From NCBI GenBank assembly GCA_030446955.1, contig JAUJMG010000027.1:1-18333 (forward strand): a DNA stretch of 18,333 bases, given 5' to 3'. The first letter of the stretch is position 1; each line of letters opens with the position of its first letter. The position numbers and the translations under genes were made by a program. Below, piece after piece: positions 8,401-15,499 of this stretch. Source of the stretch: Thermomicrobiales bacterium. GTDB lineage: Bacteria; Chloroflexota; Chloroflexia; Thermomicrobiales; UBA6265. Under the pieces are notes generated by a model. The model did not search any database. It was not told the origin of the DNA and was given only the letters and a program-made list of their open reading frames with translations.

Positions 8401-8907
8401 TTGGCACAGCAAGAGCAGACTTCGTCCTATTGGATCATCGTCGGCTCGCTGGACAACTTCCGACGCACCGCCGAGCGAGGCTTCACGGTACAGGGGATCA
8501 AGTCCCGGCACCGGAAGAAGGCCGAGCGGATGGCACCGGGTGACAAGCTGATCTGGTACGTGACCGGGGTCAAGGCGCTCGCCGGGGTGGCCACCATCAC
8601 CTCGCCCTTTTATGAAAGTTACGAGCGGATCTGGGAGAGCGGAGACCCTAAGAAGGCCGCTGAGGACTACCCATACCGGGTCGAGATTGCGCCCGATGTG
8701 GTGCTATCGGAAGACGAGTTCGTCCCGGCCGAGCCCGTTGCTCGTCAGATGGTCTATGCCAGGAAGTGGCCGGCGGCGAACTGGACGCTTGCCTTTCAGG
8801 GCAACGTCCACGAGATCGGCGAAGACGACTACCGATTGATCCGCACTGCCATTGAGGCGTGGGTTCCCTCCAACTCGGGTGCGACGGGTGTACGGGCCGG
8901 AAGGTGA
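8401..8907 (+). CDS. EVE-domain (PUA-like superfamily) protein
   Basis: A 168-aa protein made almost entirely of one EVE domain (about residues 8-160). It begins SYWIIVGSLDNFRRTAERGF and contains KAERMAPGDKLIWYVTG with GVKALAGVATI, the family's core strand pattern. A YPYRVEI segment and a final alpha-helical IGEDDYRLIRTAIEAW follow. EVE domains belong to the same fold group as PUA and YTH and are thought to bind modified bases in DNA or RNA; some are fused to McrB-type nucleases, but this one stands alone. The start is TTG, fixed by GGAGG five nt upstream and by the domain boundary. The ferredoxin gene downstream overlaps its 3' end in another frame. The physiological target is unknown. Confidence 0.88.
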   Translation: MAQQEQTSSYWIIVGSLDNFRRTAERGFTVQGIKSRHRKKAERMAPGDKLIWYVTGVKALAGVATITSPFYESYERIWESGDPKKAAEDYPYRVEIAPDVVLSEDEFVPAEPVARQMVYARKWPAANWTLAFQGNVHEIGEDDYRLIRTAIEAWVPSNSGATGVRAGR

Positions 8908-9256
8908 CGAGGGGGCCGAGCGGGCCGGATACCGGGTCCATCTCTGCTTCGGGCCGAACTGTTCCCCGCGGGAAAGCCGCGCCCTGCTGCCCGTCCTCGA
9001 GGCGGCGGTTGCACGGGAAGGGCTGGCCGACCGGGTAGAGATCATCGCCACGAGCTGCCGCAACCGCTGCGACTACGGCCCCTCGATGAACGTTTACCCT
9101 GGTCCGACCTTCTACAACGAGCTGACGGCAGAGGCCATCGACGAGATCGTGCGGGAGCACCTCAAAAAGGGTCAGCCGGTGACGCGTTGGCTCTTCCGCC
9201 CCAAGCTGCTCCGACCGTCGGTCCCATCTCGGAAGCCCCGACACTTCTCACGCTGA
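8888..9256 (+). CDS. Thioredoxin-fold [2Fe-2S] ferredoxin
   Basis: About 122 aa. It has the NuoE/HoxF-like cluster pattern: C20-x4-C25 in HLCFGPNC and C57-x3-C61 in SCRNRCDYGPSMNVYP, i.e. CxxxC followed by GP and a VxP, as in small thioredoxin-like ferredoxins. It would carry one [2Fe-2S] cluster and donate electrons to an unknown partner in the cytoplasm. The start is uncertain: GTG 8888 (used here), GTG 8879 and TTG 8852 are in frame and none has a good Shine-Dalgarno. All lie inside the EVE gene, so translation is probably coupled to it, with a 20-nt overlap for GTG 8888. The C-terminus (GQPVTRWLF, then a basic RPKLLRPS...RKPRHFSR tail) extends slightly past the usual family end. A strong hairpin terminator follows. 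Confidence 0.85.
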   Translation: MYGPEGDEGAERAGYRVHLCFGPNCSPRESRALLPVLEAAVAREGLADRVEIIATSCRNRCDYGPSMNVYPGPTFYNELTAEAIDEIVREHLKKGQPVTRWLFRPKLLRPSVPSRKPRHFSR

Positions 9257-9271
9257 CGCGATCTCTGGAAT

Positions 9272-9309
9272 ACAGAAAGGCCCACCGGTTGCCCGGTGGG
9301 CCTTTCTGT
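9272..9309. terminator. Perfect 17-bp bidirectional intrinsic terminator
   Basis: ACAGAAAGGCCCACCGG (9272-9288) and its exact complement CCGGTGGGCCTTTCTGT (9293-9309) form a 17-bp stem with the 4-nt loop TTGC. The A-rich 5' foot and T-rich 3' foot give a U-containing tail on either strand. It sits 16 nt after the ferredoxin stop codon (plus) and only 3 nt beyond the 3' CCA of ssrA (minus), so it terminates both converging units. Confidence 0.93.
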
Positions 9310-9312
9310 GTC

Positions 9313-9673
9313 TGGTGGAGATGGGGGGAATCGAACCCCCGTCCAGAATGTTCGGCCGAGCATCTACTACACGCTTAGTCGGCGTTTTGTGTGCCGCCAC
9401 GAACCCCCGCCGACCGGGTTCCGTTGCGGTGAGCCAGACTGTCTTTGGCGGTTGCGCTCCGGCGAACTAGACCGCCGCACCCTCCCTTTGTGACGCCCGT
9501 ACCCGGCCCCGGGAGGGGGAGGACCGGACGGACGCGCTACCTAGAGGTCTGTGACTTAGGCAGCGAGAAGTGCAGGCTGAGTGCCAGCTACTTTTTTGCC
9601 CGTTTTTACGAGGCCTCGGGCACCTCGGCGTGCAACGTTCGTACCTACGACCCTGTCGAAACCAAACATCCCC
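9313..9673 (-). ncRNA. ssrA: tmRNA (transfer-messenger RNA)
   Basis: A 361-nt tmRNA. The 5' end GGGGATG (9673-9667) pairs with CATCTCC before the encoded CCA, giving a seven-bp acceptor stem that includes the G3-U70 pair recognised by alanyl-tRNA synthetase. The T arm GGGGG-TTCGATT-CCCCC is intact, and the 5' domain has the GGTTTCGAC motif of tmRNA D-loops. A block closely matching known tmRNAs (GCCTCGTAAAAA ... GCAAAAAA) precedes the tag reading frame, which ends in LLAA and TAA. It lies downstream of smpB on the same strand, the common pairing. Together they rescue ribosomes stalled on broken mRNAs and mark the products for proteolysis. The ends are defined by the acceptor stem and should be accurate to a base or two. 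Confidence 0.96.
9556..9585 (-). other. tmRNA tag-peptide reading frame (GTQPALLAA)
   Basis: Inside ssrA, GGC-ACT-CAG-CCT-GCA-CTT-CTC-GCT-GCC-TAA encodes G-T-Q-P-A-L-L-A-A. The resume codon is taken as GGC (Gly) because the preceding TAGCT aligns with the E. coli TAGTC element, placing the critical A at -4. The alternative GCT one codon earlier would give AGTQPALLAA. The C-terminal LAA is the ClpXP/ClpAP-type degron. With the Ala carried by tmRNA itself, the added tag would be A-GTQPALLAA. Confidence 0.8.
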
Positions 9674-9994
9674 AGAACGCTAGAAAGGATACCATAATGG
9701 AAACGATCTGGGTAGATGGGAATGACCAGCTACTGGCACCGCGCTTGTCTCGCCTTCCCCGGCCGAACTGGATCTCCCTTCTGTGACGGCCGTCACGCAC
9801 CGCCCCAATGGCGCAAGGTCGCGGACCGCTGGGCGTCACCGGCCAACGACCCTTAGCGGGTTTTAGCGCAGCGGTGATTGTAGGCGCGCCAACCGCTCGG
9901 CCCCGCGCCTGCCCACGGCAAAGCCCCTCGCTGCATTAGCTCCGCCCTGGGACCTCGGTGAGAAGGCGCCACACTGGACGGTCGAATGAGCGCT
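9674..9994. other. Gap between smpB and ssrA, no gene
   Basis: 321 bp with no supportable coding frame or second RNA gene. It presumably holds the ssrA promoter. A TATCCT lies 12 nt upstream of the mature 5' end on the minus strand, but there is no matching -35, and processing by RNase P would allow a start further upstream. A CRP-like palindrome at 9782-9797 is listed separately. No terminator for smpB is obvious, so read-through from smpB into ssrA is possible. Confidence 0.5.
9782..9797. promoter_or_regulatory. CRP/FNR-family-like palindrome upstream of ssrA
   Basis: TGTGACGGCCGTCACG contains a perfect 14-bp palindrome (9783-9796) and matches the CRP consensus TGTGA-N6-TCACA at all but the last of the ten defined bases. 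It lies about 110 bp upstream of the ssrA 5' end and about 200 bp after smpB. Binding by a CRP/FNR-type regulator is an inference from the motif alone; a chance palindrome in GC-rich DNA is possible. Confidence 0.35.
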
Positions 9995-10495
9995 TTACGC
10001 TCGGTCCCGCATGGCCCGCTGGATGTCGCGGGTCGCCTCGCGCTCTGCGGCGCTGGCCCGCTTGTCGTAGAGCTTCTTACCGCGCGCGACGCCGATGTCT
10101 ACCTTGGCACGCCCGCGTTTCAATACCAGTCGAAGAGGGACGAGGGTCAATCCCTTGCGCTCAATCGCGGCCTGGAGGTCCTGGATCTGGGCCTTGTGAA
10201 CCAGCAGCTTGCGGGGCCGGTCTGGATCGTGGTTGGTGTAGCTGCCGTGACTGTACGGGGAGATATGGGCGCCGACCAGCCACAACTCCCCGTTGTCGAT
10301 CCGGGCGTACGCCTCGCTGATGGTCGCCTTGCCGGCCCGGATCGACTTGATTTCCGTCCCCGTCAGGGCGACGCCGGCCTCGACCGTCTCGTCGATGAAG
10401 TAGTCATGGAAGGCGCGGCGATTGGACGTGACCACCCGGTCCGCCCCTCGCTTCTGCGTCTCCTGGTCTGTCCTGGTTCGCTGCTTGGTTGCCAT
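9995..10495 (-). CDS. smpB: SsrA-binding protein SmpB
   Basis: A 166-aa protein of normal SmpB length. SNRRAFHDYFIDETVEAGVA opens the oligonucleotide-binding barrel, followed by GTEIKSIRAGK (46-56), HDPDRPRKLLVHK (89-101) and the C-terminal basic tail GKKLYDKRASAAEREATRD (139-157) that enters the empty mRNA channel of the stalled ribosome. It binds tmRNA and delivers it to the ribosome; the RNA gene lies 321 nt downstream. The frame is open further upstream, but ATG 10495 fits the family start and sits exactly 6 nt after a strong -10 hexamer, so the mRNA is probably leaderless; no Shine-Dalgarno is present. Confidence 0.97.
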   Translation of the reverse strand: MATKQRTRTDQETQKRGADRVVTSNRRAFHDYFIDETVEAGVALTGTEIKSIRAGKATISEAYARIDNGELWLVGAHISPYSHGSYTNHDPDRPRKLLVHKAQIQDLQAAIERKGLTLVPLRLVLKRGRAKVDIGVARGKKLYDKRASAAEREATRDIQRAMRDRA

Positions 10496-10501
10496 GGTCG
10501 G

Positions 10502-10531
10502 ACTATAGGGGGGCACTCGGCAGCCAGTCAA
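10502..10531 (-). promoter_or_regulatory. Sigma-70-type promoter of smpB, leaderless layout
   Basis: On the minus strand: TTGACT (10531-10526), an 18-bp spacer, TATAGT (10507-10502), then CCGACC and the smpB ATG. Both hexamers match consensus at five of six positions. A start seven bases after the -10 falls on the A of ATG, implying an mRNA without a 5' leader. Confidence 0.8.
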
Positions 10532-10741
10532 ACCGGCTGGGGTCACAGGACAGATGGGTGACAAGCCTACCTGCGACTTGAATCTTCCCACCGCCCTGAG
10601 GTCGTCAAGGAGCGGCACCGCTGCGGCAGCACATGTCTGCTCATCTGCATGGCGACCCGGCAAGCGCGACGGAGGGTCATCACCTCCTCTGGCACATCGG
10701 GCGTGGTGATCGGCGATGGAACGAGGAGAACCAGGCGAGCA

Positions 10742-13120
10742 TCAGGCCAAACCGTGTTCCTTGGCGAAGCGAGTGGCAGCGGCGCGCGAGGAGACCCCCG
10801 TCTTGCGGTAGATGTTGTAGACGTGAGCCCCGATGGTGCGTGGACTGAGATGGAGACGATCCGCGATCTCGGCGTTGGACAAGCCCTGCGCAACGAGACG
10901 AAGCACCTCCACTTCTCGATCGCTGAGGTCAGCGGGAAGCGCCGGGGCGGTCGGGCGCCCACACGAGGCATCCTCGGCCGTCTCCACCACAACCTCTGCC
11001 AGCACCTGCTCGATCCTCATCTCGCGCCCCGCCTGCCAGGCAGCCGCGAACGGAGCCTCACCCAGACCTGCCCTGGTTGCGGCAACCGCTGCCTCATACT
11101 CGGTGCCGGCGAAGCGCATGACCGGAGCACCGACTGACTCGCGGAGGACCTCCGCCGCGCCGAAGAGACGGACGGCGCGCTCGTGCAGACCTGAGGAGCT
11201 GGCGATCACGGCAATCTCAACGAGCGCGTAGCCGATGCCCCATGTGCTGCGATGCTCCTGCCAGATAACGATGCTGCGCCGATGCAGATCCGTCGCTGCG
11301 GCGGCGTCTCTCCGGTCCCAGGCAAGCTGGCCAAGATTCGTCAAGGCGAAGGCTTCCGTCCAACTGTGACCGATGGCTCGGCTCCGCCTCAGGGCTTCCT
11401 CAAGCCACAGCTCCGCTCCCCGCGCATCCCCCATCCGCCGAGCCAAGGATCCAAGGCTGACCATCACCGTGGCCGACCAGGCAACCTGATTGATGGAGCG
11501 GAACAGCCCCAGAGCGTTCTCCCAGAGGGCGAAGGCGCGCTCGGGCTGCAGCTGCTCGTAGACGCGCCCAAGTCCCGTCTGTGCCAGGGCAGTGGCGAAT
11601 GGATCTCCCAAGGAGGACGCGAGCCGCAGCCCCTCCTCCCCGAGCGCCGCTCCCTGAGCATGATCTCCCTGGTGATTGGCAAGGATGCAAGCAGCGGCAA
11701 GTGCCCGCGCTCGTAGTGCCGGGTCTGGCCCGTCGAGGTGGGCGCCCAATCCCCGCTCGAGCCAGGATCGCCCTTCGCTCAGGTGGCCCCGCACGAACCA
11801 AAACACCAGCAGGGGCTCGGCAATGGAGAGGCACGTTGCCGCCTCCCCCCGCTCCAGCGCCCGCGTCATGGCTGCACGGAGATTGTCGAGATCGGCGTGC
11901 AGGCGGTCCAACTCTGTCACCTGCTGAGGTCCGTAGACAGCGGAGCGGGCCGCCTCGGCACGGTCACGGAAGAAGGTGGCATGCGCTGCGACAACGGAGT
12001 CCGCTTCGCCGCTTGCGCCGAGCTGCTCGAGGGCGAACGCTCGGATAGTCTCCAGCATCCCGAACCGAATCTCGTCGGCCGTGTCGCCGCCTCGCTGGAG
12101 CAAGCTCTTGTCAATCAGCGAAGCGATGCCCTCCAGCACGTCCATCCCGCCATCAGCGGGCGCCGCAACCACCAGTTCCGCCGCGCCCAAGGAAAAGCCG
12201 CCGGCGAAGACGGCGAGGCGCCGGAATAGCACTTGTTCCCCAGGGGTCAGAAGGTCGTGGCTCCAGGCGACCGCGTCTCGCATGGTGCGCTGCCGATCGG
12301 GCAGGTCACGCGGACCGCTGGGCAGCACGTGGAGCCGATTGGTCAGCCGAGTCAGCAACGCGGGCGGCGAGAGCACCTTCGCCCGGGCCGCCGCAAGCTC
12401 GATCGCCAGCGGCAAGCCATCGAGCCGTCGGCAAATCTCGGCGACTGCCGCCGCGTTGGCCTCCGTCACGACGAAGCTCCGGTCGGCAGCCTGAGCCCGC
12501 TGGACGAAGAGCGTCACCGCTGCACTGGCAGCGAGTGCCTCTGGGATTTGGTGGCAGTCCCGATCTGGTGGCGTGAGGGGCGGCACCGGGAACTCCTGCT
12601 CCACCCGCACCCGAAGCGGTTCCCGGCTGGTCACGAGCAAACGGAGAGTCGGGCAGGACGACAGGAGTTGCATCAGATGGGGTGCCGCATCGAGGACCTG
12701 CTCCAGGTTGTCCAGTACCAGCAGCTGCTGCCGCCCGACCAGCGCCTCCTGGACCGTCAAGATTAGCGGCCGCCCCGCGTTCTCTCGCAACCCGAGAACG
12801 GACGCGATTGTTGGAAGCACCAGCGCGGGATCTCGAATCTGCGCAAGCGGAACGAAGGCGACCGCATCGCGGTACTCACCCACGAGGCTGGCAGCGACCG
12901 CGAGGGCCAGGCGCGTTTTGCCGACGCCGCCGGGCCCGGTCAGAGTCAGAAGGCGAACATCTGGACGCCGGAGCAGCGCAGTTACGTCCGCAACTTCCTG
13001 CTCCCGCCCCACCAACAATGTCGGGGGCACTGGCAGTTGCGCCGATTCGGCTTCCCGTGGGACACCGGGAGTGACGCGCACCAGCGGCGCGACAGACCGA
13101 TCCTTGGGTAGGGAAGACAT
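10742..13120 (-). CDS. Large ATPase-TPR-LuxR transcriptional regulator
   Basis: A 792-aa regulator of the NB-ARC/LuxR type common in Chloroflexota and actinomycetes. The N-terminal P-loop ATPase has Walker A GPGGVGKT (62-69) and Walker B LLVLDN (D137), with SREPLRVRVEQEFPVPPL and GLPLAIELAAARA motifs as in AfsR- and LAL-like STAND ATPases. The middle (about 400-720) is alpha-helical repeat of TPR type. The last 61 residues are a GerE/LuxR helix-turn-helix, LSDREVEVLRLVAQGLSNAE followed by IADRLHLSPRTIGAHV, which binds DNA. STAND regulators usually switch on by ligand binding and oligomerisation. ATG 13120 is chosen for an AGAGAGG-type ribosome site; ATG 13162 would add 14 residues but has none. 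It is divergent from the methyltransferase gene. Its target genes and ligand are unknown. Confidence 0.92.
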   Translation of the reverse strand: MSSLPKDRSVAPLVRVTPGVPREAESAQLPVPPTLLVGREQEVADVTALLRRPDVRLLTLTGPGGVGKTRLALAVAASLVGEYRDAVAFVPLAQIRDPALVLPTIASVLGLRENAGRPLILTVQEALVGRQQLLVLDNLEQVLDAAPHLMQLLSSCPTLRLLVTSREPLRVRVEQEFPVPPLTPPDRDCHQIPEALAASAAVTLFVQRAQAADRSFVVTEANAAAVAEICRRLDGLPLAIELAAARAKVLSPPALLTRLTNRLHVLPSGPRDLPDRQRTMRDAVAWSHDLLTPGEQVLFRRLAVFAGGFSLGAAELVVAAPADGGMDVLEGIASLIDKSLLQRGGDTADEIRFGMLETIRAFALEQLGASGEADSVVAAHATFFRDRAEAARSAVYGPQQVTELDRLHADLDNLRAAMTRALERGEAATCLSIAEPLLVFWFVRGHLSEGRSWLERGLGAHLDGPDPALRARALAAACILANHQGDHAQGAALGEEGLRLASSLGDPFATALAQTGLGRVYEQLQPERAFALWENALGLFRSINQVAWSATVMVSLGSLARRMGDARGAELWLEEALRRSRAIGHSWTEAFALTNLGQLAWDRRDAAAATDLHRRSIVIWQEHRSTWGIGYALVEIAVIASSSGLHERAVRLFGAAEVLRESVGAPVMRFAGTEYEAAVAATRAGLGEAPFAAAWQAGREMRIEQVLAEVVVETAEDASCGRPTAPALPADLSDREVEVLRLVAQGLSNAEIADRLHLSPRTIGAHVYNIYRKTGVSSRAAATRFAKEHGLA

Positions 13121-13428
13121 GCCGGCAAATCCTCTCTCACTCGACAACAGGACGCCGACCATTTTTGGCTGCTGAGCGTTCCCAAGTCAGCCGCGGGTCG
13201 CCACCATCGACATCGCGCGGCCGCGAGATCGGCTTTGGGGAACAGGTCGTCCTATCGTTAGTCTACTTGCGGAGCGTCCGTTCTATGGCTTCAGACCTAC
13301 CTCGTGCCGCTTCGGGTTAGGTCAAGCAACCGGCCCATGGAGTTGATCTGCGACTTCATGGGCACATGCTGCAGGTGGCCGCAGTCGTGCGAGCGAAGGG
13401 CGACCTTCGGTCCGGTTACAATCCAGCC
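13121..13428. promoter_or_regulatory. Divergent control region: LuxR-type regulator / methyltransferase
   Basis: 308 bp with no gene. It holds an imperfect 16-bp GC palindrome TCGCGCGGCCGCGAGA (13213-13228, one mismatched pair). An inverted repeat follows, GCCCATG (13333-13339) and CATGGGC (13357-13363), with a 17-nt loop, ending about 54 bp upstream of the methyltransferase -10. Either could be an operator for the divergent regulator, but this is inferred from position only. I found no convincing -10/-35 pair for the regulator gene. Confidence 0.4.
13417..13422 (+). promoter_or_regulatory. -10 hexamer of the methyltransferase gene, leaderless layout
   Basis: TACAAT, then CCAGCC, then the ATG at 13429. 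The 6-nt spacing equals that at smpB and the solute-binding protein gene. No recognisable -35 lies 16-19 bp upstream, so an activator may be needed. Confidence 0.55.
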
Positions 13429-14220
13429 ATGACCCACATCCCCTCGCGTTCGGACCCCTACGCCGCCATTGTCGATTTCTATGACCTCGAGCACTCTGGC
13501 TACGAGGAAGACCTGGACCTCTACCTGAACCTCGCCCTGGTTACGGGCGATCCCGTGCTGGAGCTAGGCTGCGGTAGTGGCCGTCTCCTTGTACCACTCG
13601 CGGATGCCGGTCACCGCGTCACCGGCCTTGACGTTTCAGCGCCGATGCTCGACCGCGCGCGTAGGTCCGCCGGTGAAGCGGGGGTGGCCGACCTCATCAC
13701 CCTGCACGAGAGTTCAATGACGGAGGCGGACCAGGCGGCCGGTGGTCCGTTCGGGATCGCCATCGTCGCGCTCAACGGACTAATGCACCTCACGACCGTC
13801 GAAGAGCAGCGAGCCGCCCTCACCTCGATCCGGCGTGCCCTTGACCCGCGCGGACAACTGGTCCTTGATTTGTTGAACCCGACACCGGACGCACTCCGGG
13901 CTCTCGATCAATCGGTCGTGCACGAGGGCACCTGGACGCTGGATGACGGCACCCGGGTCGACAAGCTAGCCGCGAGACGCATCTTGCCGGACCTGCAGAG
14001 GATCGAGACAGATCTCTGGTACGACCGCATTGGTACCGATGGAACGCTCCGACGGGTCGCGACGGCCTACCGGATGCGCTACGTGCACCGCGGTGAGTTG
14101 GAGCTGATGCTGGAGCTAGCCGGCTTCGCCGAGTGGCAGATCTACGGGAGCTACGAGTTGGACCCTTTCGAGGACACTTCGGAGCGTCTCATCGTCACGG
14201 CCGAAGTCACGCCCGCATAG
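13429..14220 (+). CDS. SAM-dependent class I methyltransferase
   Basis: 263 aa. Motif I VLELGCGSGRLLVPLADAGH (43-62) binds S-adenosylmethionine, and the acidic end of strand 2 is GLDVS (D68). The motif IV region is IAIVALNGLMHLTTVEEQRA and the post-I helix ALDPRGQLVLDLLNP follows. This is a Methyltransf_25/11-type small-molecule methyltransferase; the substrate cannot be told from sequence. The frame extends upstream to 13366, but ATG 13429 is chosen because it follows a -10 hexamer by 6 nt and begins just before the conserved YAAIVDFYDLE segment that opens this subfamily. It has no same-strand neighbour and no obvious operon partner; the LuxR-type regulator is divergent and could control it. 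Confidence 0.87.
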   Translation: MTHIPSRSDPYAAIVDFYDLEHSGYEEDLDLYLNLALVTGDPVLELGCGSGRLLVPLADAGHRVTGLDVSAPMLDRARRSAGEAGVADLITLHESSMTEADQAAGGPFGIAIVALNGLMHLTTVEEQRAALTSIRRALDPRGQLVLDLLNPTPDALRALDQSVVHEGTWTLDDGTRVDKLAARRILPDLQRIETDLWYDRIGTDGTLRRVATAYRMRYVHRGELELMLELAGFAEWQIYGSYELDPFEDTSERLIVTAEVTPA

Positions 14221-14370
14221 CTGGAACGTGTCCGGAGAACCTGTTGGAGTTGGGGCAACGGGGAGAAACTCTGTCGAACTTACCCGTTGGCATCTCGCCT
14301 CTCCACCAGTGCTCGTGAAGTGAGCGCGTTCCAGGGACAGGCCGACTGAGGATTGCGGAGAGATCAGAGT

Positions 14371-15459
14371 CTAGGCCCCGGCGCCCCCGTCCCAAGCGAT
14401 GCGAGCCGCACGATCGCGCAGCAGGAGGTCCGCCAGCACTATTGCTAGCATGGCTTCCGCGACGGGCACGGCCCGCGGCAACACGGAAGGATCGTGCCTC
14501 CCCTCGACGGTGATGGAGCGGGGCTGGAGCGACGTATCGACGGTCTGCTGTGGCCGGGCGACGGAAGATGTTGGCTTCACCGCAATCCGGACGACGATAT
14601 CCTCGCCGCTGGAGATCCCCCCAAGCGTGCCACCGGCGTTATTCGTGCGCGTTCGAACACGCCCCTCCTCTGCGTAAAACGCGTCGTTTGCCTGGGATCC
14701 ACGCGAGCGGACGACACCGAACCCTTCACCCAACTCGACGCCCTTGACGGCCGGGATACTGAGCATGGCCTGCCCGATCAGCGCGTCGAGCTTATCGAAG
14801 GTCGGCTCGCCCAGCCCAACTGGCACGCCGACTGCACGAACCTCTACGATGCCACCCAGGCTGTCCTTCTCCGCCTTTGCTTGCTCAATCGCTGCCACCA
14901 TCCGCTCCGCCGCCACGGGATCAGGGCAGCGCACTACGTTCTGCTCGATCTCGTCCCGATCGAACGTTTCGGCGACGATGCCCCCCAGTTCGCGGGTGAA
15001 CCCAAAGACCTCGGCTCCAGCGGAGGCGAGGATCTTCCGAGCGATTGCGCCCGCAGCCACCCGTCCCCAAGTCTCCCTCGCCGACGAACGGCCTCCACCC
15101 CGGTGGTCCCGATGACCGTATTTCGCCCAATAGGTGTAGTCGGCGTGCCCGGGGCGAAAGACGTCCCGCAGGTTCTCGTACTTTGACGAGTCCACATCCT
15201 TGTTGTAGGTGATGAGTGAGATCGGGGCGCCGGTCGTGATGCCTTCAAACACCCCGGAGAGCAACTCGGCGCGGTCCCCTTCGTTGCGAGGAGAGGTCAC
15301 GGCGCTCTGGCCAACCCGCCGCCGGTCGAGCTGGCGTTGCACGTCCGCAACGGAGAGTGGAATGCCTGCCGGGCATCCTTCGATGACGACGCCGAGGGCT
15401 GGACCGTGAGACTCCCCCCAGGTCGTCAGCTTGAAGATGCGACCGAAACTACTGCCCAT
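14371..15459 (-). CDS. aroC: Chorismate synthase AroC
   Basis: A 362-aa enzyme of normal length that converts 5-enolpyruvylshikimate-3-phosphate to chorismate using reduced FMN, the last shared step of aromatic amino-acid and folate synthesis. All three family signatures are visible: GESHGPALGVVIEGCPAG (15-32), KYGHRDHRGGGRSSARET (113-130, with the catalytic His and the GGGRSSAR FMN/phosphate loop) and RTRTNNAGGTLGGISSGEDI near residue 270. An AGGAG lies 11 nt before the ATG. It follows the GNAT gene by 40 nt and is probably co-transcribed with it and the solute-binding protein. No other shikimate gene is in the window. The 150 nt between its stop and the methyltransferase stop show no clear terminator. 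Confidence 0.98.
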   Translation of the reverse strand: MGSSFGRIFKLTTWGESHGPALGVVIEGCPAGIPLSVADVQRQLDRRRVGQSAVTSPRNEGDRAELLSGVFEGITTGAPISLITYNKDVDSSKYENLRDVFRPGHADYTYWAKYGHRDHRGGGRSSARETWGRVAAGAIARKILASAGAEVFGFTRELGGIVAETFDRDEIEQNVVRCPDPVAAERMVAAIEQAKAEKDSLGGIVEVRAVGVPVGLGEPTFDKLDALIGQAMLSIPAVKGVELGEGFGVVRSRGSQANDAFYAEEGRVRTRTNNAGGTLGGISSGEDIVVRIAVKPTSSVARPQQTVDTSLQPRSITVEGRHDPSVLPRAVPVAEAMLAIVLADLLLRDRAARIAWDGGAGA

Positions 15460-15499
15460 ACGGTCGTTGACTCCTGATCGTCACCCTATCTCGTCAAGG

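Noticed and set aside
9313..9345. tRNA-like 3' end with TTCGATT loop and CCA
   Set aside because: It is the 3' part of tmRNA: the matching acceptor strand lies 361 nt away and the tag frame sits between them.
9645..9839. 64-codon minus-strand frame overlapping the 5' end of ssrA
   Set aside because: It runs into the tmRNA gene, has no ribosome site and no recognisable protein features.
14221..14335. CTGGAACG/CGTTCCAG inverted repeat between the methyltransferase and aroC genes
   Set aside because: Arms of 8 bp separated by about 100 nt, with no T-run; too weak to call a terminator.
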